Positions 15,896 through 24,115 of a stretch of 64,000 nt of DNA are shown here, one piece after another. Positions within the stretch are counted from its first letter, which is position 1; every line of letters begins with the position of its first letter. The DNA comes from Streptomyces sp. NBRC 110611 (lineage in GTDB: Bacteria > Actinomycetota > Actinomycetes > Streptomycetales > Streptomycetaceae): assembly GCF_001590865.1 (NCBI RefSeq), contig NZ_BBUY01000012.1, forward strand, positions 124,001 to 188,000, in the 5' to 3' direction. A program made the translations under genes and the position numbers. The notes beneath the pieces are model-generated. The model was not told where the DNA came from. It saw nothing but the letters and a program-made list of their open reading frames with translations, and searched no databases.

Positions 15896-15973
15896 CGTCC
15901 GCCTCAGCCCTGGTCGCGCCGCGTCCGCCTCAGTCCTGGTCGCGCCGCGCCAGCCTCAGACCTGCTCGCGCCG
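15896..15973. repeat. 26-bp tandem repeat overlapping the glnII stop codon
   Basis: Three 26-bp units lie at 15896, 15922 and 15948, built on CGTCCGCCTCAG..CTGGTCGCGCCG. Unit 3 contains the stop (15956-15958) and last codons of glnII, and units 2 and 1 repeat the stop downstream of the gene. Confidence 0.85.
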
Positions 15974-16978
15974 CGCCAGCTCCGAGCAGCAGGTGTCCAC
16001 GATCAGCCGGGTGACCACGTACGGATCGACGTTGGCGTTCGGCCGCCGGTCCTCGATGTAGCCCTTCTTCTCGACCTCGACCTGCCAGGGGATCCGCACC
16101 GAGGCACCGCGGTCGGAGGCGCCGTAGCTGAACGCGTCCCAGGGCGCGGTCTCGTGCGCACCCGTGAGCCGCTCCTCGATGCCGGTGCCGTACTGGCGGA
16201 CGTGCTCCAGCGGCTTGTCGCCCGCGCCCAGCGCCTCACAGGCGGTGATGATCGCGTCGTAGCCCTCGCGCATCGCGCGGGTGGAGAAGTTGGTGTGCGC
16301 GCCCGCGCCGTTCCAGTCGCCCTTGGCCGGCTTGGCGTCCAGCGATGCGGTGACGCCGAACTCCTCCGCCGTACGGTGCAGCAGCCAGCGTGCCACCCAC
16401 ATGTGGTCGGCGACCTCCAGCGGCGACAGCGCGCCGACCTGGAACTCCCACTGGCCGGGCATGACCTCGGCGTTGATACCGGACAGGCCGAGGCCGGCCG
16501 CCAGGCACCGGTCGAGGTGCTGCTCGACGATCTCCCGGCCGAAGATCTCGCCCGCGCCGACACCGCAGTAGTAGCCGCCCTGAGGGGCCGGGTAGCCGCC
16601 GCCTTCGGGGAAGCCCAGCGGACGGTCGCCCTTGAGGAACGTGTACTCCTGCTCGATGCCGAAGAGCGGCTCCTGCCCGGCGAACCGCTCCGCCACCGGA
16701 CGCAGCAGCGCACGGGTGTTGGAGGAGTGCGGGGTGAGGTCGGTGTTGAGCACCTCGCACAGCACCAGCAGGTGGTCGCCGCCGCGGATCGGGTCCGGAC
16801 AGCTGAAGACCGGCTCCAGGACGAGGTCCGAGGAGTGCCCCTCGGCCTGGTTGGTGCTGGACCCGTCGAAGCCCCACCGGGGCAGTGTGCCGCTGTCCGC
16901 AAGGATCTTGGTCTTGGAGCGGAGCTTGGCGGTCGGCTCGGTGCCGTCGATCCAGATGTACTCGGCCTTGATGGTCAC
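15956..16978 (-). CDS. glnII: Glutamine synthetase type II (eukaryote-like)
   Basis: This 340-residue enzyme condenses glutamate and ammonium to glutamine using ATP in the cytoplasm. GSII signatures are visible: KAEYIWIDGTEPTAKLRSK at the start, WGFDGSSTNQAEG (beta-grasp), GIEQEYTF, GINAEVMPGQWEFQVG, GDWNGAGAHTNFSTRAMR (ATP site) and RGASVRIPW. Length fits the family (about 340-350). GSII is the heat-labile second glutamine synthetase of Streptomyces; the GSI gene lies at 24116. A four-half-site GlnR operator lies about 70-105 bases upstream, so nitrogen limitation should switch it on. Confidence 0.97.
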   Translation of the reverse strand: MTIKAEYIWIDGTEPTAKLRSKTKILADSGTLPRWGFDGSSTNQAEGHSSDLVLEPVFSCPDPIRGGDHLLVLCEVLNTDLTPHSSNTRALLRPVAERFAGQEPLFGIEQEYTFLKGDRPLGFPEGGGYPAPQGGYYCGVGAGEIFGREIVEQHLDRCLAAGLGLSGINAEVMPGQWEFQVGALSPLEVADHMWVARWLLHRTAEEFGVTASLDAKPAKGDWNGAGAHTNFSTRAMREGYDAIITACEALGAGDKPLEHVRQYGTGIEERLTGAHETAPWDAFSYGASDRGASVRIPWQVEVEKKGYIEDRRPNANVDPYVVTRLIVDTCCSELARREQV

Positions 16979-17046
16979 GGGGTCCTCTTATACGGGTCGG
17001 TGCGGGTACGCGTGCGGGGCGTACGAGCGCACTCTCGCAACCGGCC

Positions 17047-17084
17047 GTTTCTCGTCCGTTGCCCGTATGTGAACCGCAGGTTAC
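17047..17084 (-). promoter_or_regulatory. GlnR operator of glnII, four half-sites
   Basis: Read on the minus strand, GTAAC-n6-TTCAC-n6-GCAAC-n6-GAAAC has every half-site exactly 11 bases from the next. This matches the gTnAC-n6-GaAAC arrangement known for GlnR in Streptomyces. On the plus strand the half-sites start at 17047, 17058, 17069 and 17080. Just beyond it (17101-17140) are several tandem copies of TCGATCAGG. Confidence 0.8.
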
Positions 17085-17254
17085 CCAGTCGGACATCCGG
17101 TCGATCAGGTCGATCAGGTCGACCGGATCGATCAGGTCGCTTCAGGCCTGTCGCAGGGGGGGCAAAGCCCTTCTGGCCAGGGGCTTTTGTCAGTGGTGGC
17201 CGGTAGAATGGGAACCAGTCAGTGAGGGTTTTCCGACGCTCCAGGAGGTCGCCG

Positions 17255-17527
17255 ATGGCCGCTGCCACACTCATGACGAAGCCTCTCCCGGCCCACCCGC
17301 TGCCCAAGAAACCGCTGCCCGCCGGATGGCCGCGCGAGCGGTACGAATCCCACAACCGCCGCCTGAAGGCCATGCGGCTGGCCATAGCCCTGCTCGACAC
17401 CGGCGTCTACCGCCCCGAGCAGGCCAACAACCACAAGATCCGCAACATCGCGCCCCAGATCGGGGTGCACACCCCCTCCGACACGACCTGCCGCCTGGTG
17501 CGCGCCCTGCTCTACGACAACTGCTGA
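17255..17527 (+). CDS. Conserved small basic protein, function unknown
   Basis: This encodes 90 residues, with CAGGAGG 6 bases before the ATG at 17255. After a proline/lysine-rich start (KPLPAHPLPKKPLPAGWPRE) it reads RYESHNRRLKAMRLAIALL, then DTGVYRPEQANNHKIRNIA and ends CRLVRALLYDNC. It has one or two amphipathic helices, no signal and no membrane segment. Codon use is native-looking, so it is likely a real gene. It is divergent from glnII and shares the intergenic region containing the GlnR site, so it could be co-regulated. I do not recognise a family. Confidence 0.75.
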   Translation: MAAATLMTKPLPAHPLPKKPLPAGWPRERYESHNRRLKAMRLAIALLDTGVYRPEQANNHKIRNIAPQIGVHTPSDTTCRLVRALLYDNC

Positions 17528-17595
17528 CGGCTGCCCGCCCGACCTACTCACGGCGCCGGCGGGCGGCCCGGGGGCACTCTCCCCGGGCCGCCCGC

Positions 17596-18219
17596 CTACC
17601 CCGTCTCCTCGCCTCCCGCCGTCTCCTCGGTTTCCGCCATCCCCGTTCCTTCCGCCGTCCCCGTTCCTCCCACCGCCCCCGCGCCTTCCGTCATCCCCTC
17701 GACCTCCGTCAGTGCCTCCTCCAGCCACTGCACCCAGAAGGTCTCCAGCCCGATCCCGGCCCGTAGTACGAGCTGCCGCAACCGGTCCTCGGGCTCGGCC
17801 GCAGCACCGAAGTCGCGGTCCTCGATCTCCTCGTACTCCGCCAACTGCCGCCGGTGCAGGGCCAAGTGGCGCCGTAGCTCCTCGTCCAGCCCCGTCCGCC
17901 CGACGACCGCCGCCGCCCGCAGTCGCAGCACCAGCGCATTGCGGACCGGCTTGGCCTCCTGCTCGCCGGATGCCCACGCGGTCAGCTCGGCGCGGCCCGC
18001 CGGCAGCACCTCGAACTCCTTCTTCTGCCCCCGGGACGGCTGTCGCGACGGCAGCACGCGGATGAACCCGGCCTGCTCCAGCTTCCCCAGCTCGCGATAG
18101 ATCTGCTGATGCGTGGCCGGCCAGAAGTACCCGATCGACCGATCGAACCTGCGGGTCAGCTCCAGCCCCGATGACGGCTTCTCGAGCAGGGCGGTGAGGA
18201 TCGCATGGGGGAGAGACAT
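17596..18219 (-). CDS. PadR-family transcriptional regulator
   Basis: This encodes 207 residues. The N-terminal PadR winged helix is clear: HAILTALLEKPSSGLELTRR, FWPATHQQIYRELGKLEQAG, then the wing with KKEFEVLPAGRAELTAW. A C-terminal vir-type helical domain follows (LRLRAAAVVG..LEEELRRHLALHRRQLAEYE). The tail (~30 residues) is a low-complexity Gly/Thr/Glu repeat. It is 109 bases downstream of the fadH-like gene on the same strand. The palindromes upstream of that gene are candidate targets (inference). Confidence 0.88.
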   Translation of the reverse strand: MSLPHAILTALLEKPSSGLELTRRFDRSIGYFWPATHQQIYRELGKLEQAGFIRVLPSRQPSRGQKKEFEVLPAGRAELTAWASGEQEAKPVRNALVLRLRAAAVVGRTGLDEELRRHLALHRRQLAEYEEIEDRDFGAAAEPEDRLRQLVLRAGIGLETFWVQWLEEALTEVEGMTEGAGAVGGTGTAEGTGMAETEETAGGEETG

Positions 18220-18328
18220 GACAGCAGCCTAGCCACGCCGACCAGGCCGCAGCCGCCCGGTCGTGCAGCCGTGGTCACACGGCCCGGTCACGGCAGTCCG
18301 CCCGCAGCCGTCCGGTCACACGGCCTGC

Positions 18329-20359
18329 TCACAGCGCGGCCGCCAGCTCCGTCCCCTGCTTGATCGCACGCTTGGCATCCAGCTCGGCGGCCACGTCCGC
18401 CCCGCCGATCAGATGTGCCGCCCGCCCCTCGGCGCGCAGCTCCTCGTACAGATCACGCCGCGGCTCCTGTCCCGTGCACAGCACGACCGTGTCCACGGCC
18501 AGCGTGGTGGCCACGCCGTCCACGGTGACATGCAGCCCCTCGTCGTCGATCCGCTCGTACGTCGCCCCGGCGATCATCGTCACGCCCCGGTGGCGCAGCT
18601 CCGTACGGTGTATCCAGCCCGTGGTCTTGCCCAGGCCCGCGCCGACCTTCGACGTCTTGCGCTGCAGCAGATGGACCTGGCGCGGGACCTTGGGCCGCTC
18701 GGGCGCCCGCAGCCCGCCGCGCTCACCGTACGCGGTGTCCACTCCCCAGGCGCGGAAGTACGTCTCCGGATCCCGGCTCGCCCCGTCGCCGGCGTCGGTC
18801 AGGAACTCCGCGACATCGAACCCGATGCCGCCGGCCCCGATGATCGCCACCCGCTCGCCCACCTCCGCACCGTCCCGCAGCACATCGAGGTAGCTGAGCA
18901 CGCTCGGGTGCCCGGTCCCCGCGATCTCCGGAACGCGCGGCGTCACGCCCGTGGCCACCACGACCTCGTCGTAATCCGCGGCCGTCAGATCGGCCGCCGA
19001 TACGGAGCGGTTCAGCCGCACCTCCACGTCGCGCAGCGCCAGCTGCGCCCGGAAGTAGCGCAGCGTCTCGTCGAACTCTTCCTTCCCCGGCACCCGCTTG
19101 GCGATGTTCAGCTGCCCGCCGATCTCCGCCGCGGCGTCGAACAGCGTCACCCGGTGCCCGCGCTCGGCGGCCGCGACGGCGCACGCCAGCCCGGCCGGTC
19201 CGGCGCCGACCACCGCGACCCGCTTGCGCAGCCGGGTCGGCGCGAGCACCAGCTCGGTCTCGTGGCAGGCCCGGGGATTGACCAGGCAGGACGTGATCTT
19301 CCCGCTGAAGGTGTGGTCGAGGCAGGCCTGGTTGCACCCGATGCAGGTGTTGATCTCCTCGGCGCGCCCGTCCTCGGCCTTGCGGACGAACTCCGGATCG
19401 GCGAGGAAGGGCCGGGCCAGCGACACCATGTCCGCCCGTCCGTCGGCGAGCAGCTCCTCCGCCACCTCGGGGGTGTTGATCCGGTTGCTGGTCACCAGCG
19501 GCACCGAGACCGACCCCATCAGCCGCTTGGTCACCCAGCTGTACGCCCCACGCGGCACCGAGGTCGCGATCGTCGGAATACGGGCTTCATGCCAGCCGAT
19601 ACCGGTGTTGATGATCGTCGCGCCCGCCGCCTCGATCTCCTTGGCGAGCGCGATGACCTCCGCCAGCGACGAACCGCCCGGGACCAGATCCAGCATCGAC
19701 AGCCGGTAGATCAGAATGAAGTCCGCGCCCACCCGCTCCCGGGTACGCCGCACGATCTCCAGCGGGAACCGCACCCGGTTCTCGTACGACCCGCCCCACC
19801 GGTCGGTACGGTGATTGGTCGCGCCGGCGATGAACTCATTGATCAGGTATCCCTCGGACCCCATGATCTCGACACCGTCGTACCCGGCCGCCCGGGCCAG
19901 CTCCGCCGCCCGCACATAGTCCTCGACGGTCCGCTCCACCTCGTCGTCCGTCAGCGCGTGCGGAGTGAAGGGGCTGATCGGCGCCTGGATCGCGCTGGGG
20001 GCCACCAGGCCGGGGTGGTACGCGTACCGTCCGAAGTGCAGGATCTGCATCGCGATCCGACCGCCCGCGGCGTGCACCGCGTCGGTCACCGTCCGGTGCT
20101 GGGCCACCTCCGCCTCGGTGGTCAGCTTGGCCCCGCCGTCGTACGGACGTCCCGCCTCGTTCGGCGCGATACCGCCGGTGACCATCAGTCCGACGCCGCC
20201 CCGCGCCCGCTCGGCGTAGAAGGCGGCCATCCGCGCGAAGCCGTTCTCGGCCTCCTCCAGGCCGATGTGCATCGACCCCATCAGCACCCGGTTGGGGAGT
20301 GTGGTGAACCCGAGGTCGAGCGGGCTCATCAGGTGTGGGTACGGGGTCACGGGGCTCAT
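18329..20359 (-). CDS. fadH: NADPH-dependent 2,4-dienoyl-CoA reductase (FadH-like)
   Basis: This 676-residue flavo-iron-sulfur enzyme, close in size to E. coli FadH, reduces 2,4-dienoyl-CoA during oxidation of unsaturated fatty acids. The N-terminal ~350 residues form an old-yellow-enzyme barrel (LGFTTLPNRVLMGSMHIG; GYDGVEIMGSEGYLINEF). The 4Fe-4S cysteines lie in CIGCNQACLDH with a further C in TSCLVNP. Then come an FAD-binding GAGPAGLACA and an NADP-binding GAGGIGFDVAE. The ATG at 20359 has GAGGAGG upstream. Related barrels also act on other enones, so the exact substrate is not certain. Confidence 0.9.
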   Translation of the reverse strand: MSPVTPYPHLMSPLDLGFTTLPNRVLMGSMHIGLEEAENGFARMAAFYAERARGGVGLMVTGGIAPNEAGRPYDGGAKLTTEAEVAQHRTVTDAVHAAGGRIAMQILHFGRYAYHPGLVAPSAIQAPISPFTPHALTDDEVERTVEDYVRAAELARAAGYDGVEIMGSEGYLINEFIAGATNHRTDRWGGSYENRVRFPLEIVRRTRERVGADFILIYRLSMLDLVPGGSSLAEVIALAKEIEAAGATIINTGIGWHEARIPTIATSVPRGAYSWVTKRLMGSVSVPLVTSNRINTPEVAEELLADGRADMVSLARPFLADPEFVRKAEDGRAEEINTCIGCNQACLDHTFSGKITSCLVNPRACHETELVLAPTRLRKRVAVVGAGPAGLACAVAAAERGHRVTLFDAAAEIGGQLNIAKRVPGKEEFDETLRYFRAQLALRDVEVRLNRSVSAADLTAADYDEVVVATGVTPRVPEIAGTGHPSVLSYLDVLRDGAEVGERVAIIGAGGIGFDVAEFLTDAGDGASRDPETYFRAWGVDTAYGERGGLRAPERPKVPRQVHLLQRKTSKVGAGLGKTTGWIHRTELRHRGVTMIAGATYERIDDEGLHVTVDGVATTLAVDTVVLCTGQEPRRDLYEELRAEGRAAHLIGGADVAAELDAKRAIKQGTELAAAL

Positions 20360-20372
20360 CGGGCCTCCTCGC

Positions 20373-20429
20373 ACGGTGGGTGTACGCACCGTTGTAGACG
20401 AGCCCCGACCCCTTATGCAACAAGTTGCA
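20373..20429. promoter_or_regulatory. Two palindromes in the fadH promoter region
   Basis: ACGGTG-n8-CACCGT spans 20373-20392, and the perfect TGCAACaaGTTGCA spans 20416-20429. The first lies 13 bases before the fadH start codon and the second about 57 bases before it, where a promoter would sit. They are plausible operators for a dimeric regulator. The PadR gene downstream in the same direction is the nearest candidate. Confidence 0.55.
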
Positions 20430-20615
20430 AAAACTGTGAGCCACGCGACGCGACGCGGCTGTCCGCACCGGGGCCCCGCACCTGCCATGCCTCCCTCGTC
20501 GTGCCTCCCTCATCGTGTGTCGCGTCATAGACAGCGCCCCAGCCCCTGCGGCAGCGTCAATTCCACTTTTTCCCAGGGTAGTTGGAAGGGAAGTCAAAGG
20601 CGCGAGGGAAAGGCG

Positions 20616-20677
20616 CGCACCCGGAAGTCCCGCACCGGGAGAGTCCCGTACCCGGACAGGCACGCACCCGGAAGTCC
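20616..20677. repeat. 47-bp-period direct repeat upstream of the dioxygenase
   Basis: CGCACCCGGAAGTCC occurs at 20616-20630 and 20663-20677, with related GCACC..GGGA/GGACAG segments between, so a roughly 47-bp unit is imperfectly duplicated. The rest of the 352-base gap between fadH and the dioxygenase gene holds only the fadH promoter elements. Confidence 0.65.
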
Positions 20678-20711
20678 GCACCAGGACAGTCACGCACTCG
20701 GGAAGGAACGA

Positions 20712-21581
20712 ATGAGCACCTTAGAAGCCATGACGCTGGACCAGGTGGTCGACACAGCCCGGTACCCCCTGCTGGAACCGGACGGCGCCGAGAGCCGAGC
20801 GGTGGTGTCCCGGGCCCGGCGCGAGCTGGCCACCCTCGGTTGCACCGTGCTCCCGGACTTCATCCATCCCTCGCAGCGCGATGTCCTCCGGCGGGAGTGC
20901 TCCGCCCTCGCGCCCCGCGCGCACTTCGACGTCGAAACCGTCAACGTCTACAACATCGCCGTCGAGCCGTCGCTCCCGGCGGACCACCCCGGTCGCCGGG
21001 CTTTCGACCGGGGCAACGCCTTCGTCGCCCGAGACCGTATCCCCGCAGGCTCCTTGATCAGCCGGCTCTACACCCACGAGGCGTTCCAGCGCTTTCTCGC
21101 CCGCTGCTTCCACCTGCCACGGCTGCACGAACTGGCCGACCCGTACTCCGGGCTCGTCCTCAACGTGGTCGAGCCCGGCAAGGAACATCCCTGGCACTTC
21201 GACACCAACGAATTCACCGTGAGCATGCTCACCCAGGAGGCGCAGGCCGGCGGCGTCTTCGAGTACTGCCCGAACATCAGGTCCGCGCATGACGAGCGTT
21301 TCGACGACGTCCGGGACGTCCTGGCCGGCCGGGGCGAGCGGATGATCAAGCGTCTCCCTCTCCGCCCCGGTGACCTGCAGCTCTTCAGGGGCCGCTACTC
21401 GCTGCACCGGGTCAGCCCGGTCCGGGGCGAGACCGCCCGCCACTCGGCGATCTTCGCGTACAGCGAGCGCCCCGGCGTCATCGGGAGCGTGGCCCGCACC
21501 CGGCAGCTCTTCGGCCGGGTGCACCCCGCACACCTGGCCGCCGAGGGCCGGTCCGTACGCGGCGACCAGCTGCTGGACTAG
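20712..21581 (+). CDS. 2-oxoglutarate/Fe(II) dioxygenase of the HalD/BesD-like family (hydroxylase type)
   Basis: This encodes 289 residues. The iron ligands are visible as His162 and Asp164 in HPWHFDTNEFTV and His232 in YSLHRVSP, with an Arg soon after (R238 or R243) for 2-oxoglutarate. In the amino-acid halogenases of this family the Asp is Gly, leaving room for chloride. Here Asp is kept, so hydroxylation or another oxidation is predicted, not halogenation. GGAAGGAACG precedes the ATG at 20712. The next gene encodes a carnitine-type acyltransferase 195 bases on. The substrate is likely a free amino acid or betaine (inference from family and context). Confidence 0.8.
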   Translation: MSTLEAMTLDQVVDTARYPLLEPDGAESRAVVSRARRELATLGCTVLPDFIHPSQRDVLRRECSALAPRAHFDVETVNVYNIAVEPSLPADHPGRRAFDRGNAFVARDRIPAGSLISRLYTHEAFQRFLARCFHLPRLHELADPYSGLVLNVVEPGKEHPWHFDTNEFTVSMLTQEAQAGGVFEYCPNIRSAHDERFDDVRDVLAGRGERMIKRLPLRPGDLQLFRGRYSLHRVSPVRGETARHSAIFAYSERPGVIGSVARTRQLFGRVHPAHLAAEGRSVRGDQLLD

Positions 21582-21776
21582 GACCGGACCGCGGCCTGCC
21601 CGATCCGATGGCTCGGGCTTGGGCTTGGATCTGGGCCGGGGCATGCGCCCAGCCCTCGGCCCTCCCCGGGCCAAGAGCTGTTCAAACCCCAGCGTCCAGC
21701 TTCTGGGGAGGGCAGGCTCTCCAGAAGTCCCACGGTACCCGCACGCACCCACCGACAACCGGAATCGAGACCGCAC

Positions 21777-23726
21777 GTGACCGACAGCCAGGTCGCCCCA
21801 GCCGCCCCCGCCGCCCCCACACCACCCCCGAGCACCACCTTCGCTCTGGAAGACAGCCTCCCCCGCGTCCCCCTGCCCGCCCTCGACGACACCTGCGAGC
21901 GCTTCCTCGCCTGGTGCGCGCCGCTGCTCACCTCTGACGAGCTGGCGGCGACCAAGGCCGAGGTGGCCGCCTTCCTCCGCCCCGACGGCCCCGGTCGCGA
22001 CCTGCAGGCGGCCCTTCAGGAGTACGACGCCACGCCCGGCGTGCACAGCTGGCTCGACACCTTCTGGCCGTACCGCTACCTAGGCCGCCGGGACCGTATC
22101 GCCCTCAACGCCAACTTCTTCTTCCTCTTCCAGGACACCGGGCAGCCCCAACTGCCCCGCGCCGCCGGCCTGATCGCCGCCGCCCTCCACTACAAGCACC
22201 AGCTGGACCGGGAACTCATCCCGCCCGTGATCCAGCGCGGACAGCCCCAGAGCATGGAGCAGAACACGTTCCTGTTCTCCACCACCCGGATCCCCGGCCC
22301 GGAACAGGACACCGTCCGCGCCCCGTACAGCGAGGCCTGGCCGGGCCCGTCCGACGCCCGCCACATCGTCGTCTTCTTCCGCGGCACCATGTACAAACTG
22401 GACGTACTCGGCGCGGACGGCGCACCGCACAACCTGGACGAGCTGGAGAACGCCCTCCGCACCATCGTCCACGCGGACACCGGCGCCACTCAGCCCACCG
22501 GCCCCGACACAGCCCCCAACACCAACCCCGGCCCAACCCCCAACACAGACACAGACGCCGAAACCGACACCTCGGACACCTCGGATGCCTCCGATACTTC
22601 GGACACCTCGGTGGGCCACCTCACCACCATGGCCAGAGCCGAGTGGGCAGCCGCCCGCGAAGCCCTCCTGAGCAACCACCCCGCCAACGCCGCCGCCCTG
22701 GACGACATCGAAACCGCCCTGTTCTGCCTGTCCCTGGAGGACTTCGCCCCGGCGGACACCCAGCAGGCCTGCGACGAACTGCTCTACGGCGACCGCGGCA
22801 ACCGCTGGTTCGACAAGGCCGTCACCTTCATCGTCTTCGCCGACGGCCGCGCCGGTATCAACGTCGAACACTGCGGCCTCGACGGCACGACCATCCTCAG
22901 CTTCGTCGACACCCTGCTCGCCACCCCCGCCGAGGAACACTCCCGCCGGTCCGGCGCCCATTCCCAGGGCCTCCCTGTCCCGAAGCCCCTCACCTTCCAC
23001 CTCGACGAGGCCCTCCGCGCCCAAGTCCGCGCCGCCGCCGAGTCGTTCGCGCAGTACGGCGCCGAAACCGCGACGCAGACCGTCTCCTTCGACGACTTCG
23101 GCGCCGCCACCGCCAAGTCCCTCCGGATCTCCCCGGACGCCTTCGTCCAGCTCGCCTACCAACTCGCCCACCAGCGCGCCAAGGGCCACCTGGGGGCCAC
23201 CTACGAGTCGATCGCCACCCGCCAGTGGCGCGGCGGACGCACCGAGGCGATGCGCGTCGTCACCCCGGAGATTGTCGACTTCGTATCCGCCATGCAGGAC
23301 CCGGCCACCGGCCCCGACGCCCGCCGCGCCGCCCTGCGCGCTGCCGCCCGGGCGCATGTCACCCGTGCCAAGGAGTGCCAGGCCGGCGACGCCCCCGAAC
23401 AGCACCTCTGGGAGCTGGAGCTCATCCAGCGCCGCCGCGGCCCGGAACTCGGCATCGTCGAACAGCCCGCCCTCTACCGCACCCCCGGCTGGCTCACCCT
23501 CCGCGACGACTACCTCAGCACCAGCTCGGCCCCCTCCGCCCACATCCAGTACTTCGGCTTCGGCTCCACCAGCAGCCGCTGCATCGGCGTGGCCTACGTC
23601 CTCCTACCCGACCGCTTCCACGTCTACCTCAGCACCCCCCGCCCGGTAGCCACCCAGATGCACACCTTCGCCCACCGTCTCCGCGAGGCGGTACACGAAC
23701 TCCGCGACCTGCTGACCTCCGAATGA
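21777..23726 (+). CDS. Choline/carnitine O-acyltransferase family protein
   Basis: This 649-residue protein follows the carnitine acyltransferase fold. It has an N-terminal LPRVPLPALDDTCERFL, then WLDTFWPYRYLGRRDRIALN and VVFFRGTMYKLDV. The catalytic His365 is in NVEHCGLDGTT, and the C-terminal half includes YFGFGSTSSRCIGVAYVL. The enzyme swaps acyl groups between CoA and a hydroxylated betaine or alcohol. Residues ~240-280 are a repetitive Thr/Asp/Pro linker (TDTDAETDTSDTSDASD). Such enzymes are common in eukaryotes and sparse in bacteria. The start is the GTG at 21777. It probably works with the upstream dioxygenase (inference). Confidence 0.85.
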   Translation: MTDSQVAPAAPAAPTPPPSTTFALEDSLPRVPLPALDDTCERFLAWCAPLLTSDELAATKAEVAAFLRPDGPGRDLQAALQEYDATPGVHSWLDTFWPYRYLGRRDRIALNANFFFLFQDTGQPQLPRAAGLIAAALHYKHQLDRELIPPVIQRGQPQSMEQNTFLFSTTRIPGPEQDTVRAPYSEAWPGPSDARHIVVFFRGTMYKLDVLGADGAPHNLDELENALRTIVHADTGATQPTGPDTAPNTNPGPTPNTDTDAETDTSDTSDASDTSDTSVGHLTTMARAEWAAAREALLSNHPANAAALDDIETALFCLSLEDFAPADTQQACDELLYGDRGNRWFDKAVTFIVFADGRAGINVEHCGLDGTTILSFVDTLLATPAEEHSRRSGAHSQGLPVPKPLTFHLDEALRAQVRAAAESFAQYGAETATQTVSFDDFGAATAKSLRISPDAFVQLAYQLAHQRAKGHLGATYESIATRQWRGGRTEAMRVVTPEIVDFVSAMQDPATGPDARRAALRAAARAHVTRAKECQAGDAPEQHLWELELIQRRRGPELGIVEQPALYRTPGWLTLRDDYLSTSSAPSAHIQYFGFGSTSSRCIGVAYVLLPDRFHVYLSTPRPVATQMHTFAHRLREAVHELRDLLTSE

Positions 23727-23730
23727 ACCA

Positions 23731-23973
23731 TCAATTGCACATGAGGACGATGACGCAGTGGTAGTCGTCGCCACCGCCGCCGCCCATCGGGCTCGACTGG
23801 GCAGCCGGGGCCTTTGCGGCGACGTGCGTGGCGGGCGTCGCGTGCGTCGCGGCCGCGGCGGACCCGGCCGTCGCCGCCCCTGCCGCAAGAGCAAGGCCCA
23901 GGGCAGCGCCGACCGCGAGTACTCGTGAAACAGCCTTCTCGGGGCAAACCATCGGCATACTGTTCATACGCAT
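23731..23973 (-). CDS. Small secreted peptide with two cysteines
   Basis: This encodes 80 residues from the ATG at 23973 (ATG at 23967 possible). VSRVLAVGAALGLALAAGA is a Sec signal core, and cleavage is likely near GSAAAA-TH. The predicted mature part is about 36 residues: Ala/Pro/His-rich, then five glycines and DDYHCVIVLMCN at the C-terminus. The two Cys are six apart and could form a disulfide, or the tail could be modified. No family is recognised. Its stop is only 4 bases from the stop of the convergent acyltransferase gene, leaving no room for a terminator between them. Confidence 0.65.
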   Translation of the reverse strand: MRMNSMPMVCPEKAVSRVLAVGAALGLALAAGAATAGSAAAATHATPATHVAAKAPAAQSSPMGGGGGDDYHCVIVLMCN

Positions 23974-24058
23974 CACGCTGCCCACCCTCACGGCCACGGG
24001 CACGCCGAGCATGGCTGAACGGGTGTCCAAAGACGGCATTCGGACGCCCAAGACACCA

Positions 24059-24092
24059 AGGGCTGCCACCCCCGACCGGGGACGGCAGCCCT
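24059..24092. terminator. Terminator downstream of glnA
   Basis: AGGGCTGCC (24059-24067) pairs with GGCAGCCCT (24084-24092), with a further CCCC/GGGG stem inside. It lies 23 bases beyond the glnA stop codon on the minus strand. Confidence 0.8.
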
Positions 24093-24115
24093 CACTGCTG
24101 CTCTGACGACACGTC

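Noticed and set aside
20712..21581. Amino-acid halogenase
   Set aside because: Family resemblance is real, but the second iron ligand is Asp164; halogenases of this family have Gly there.
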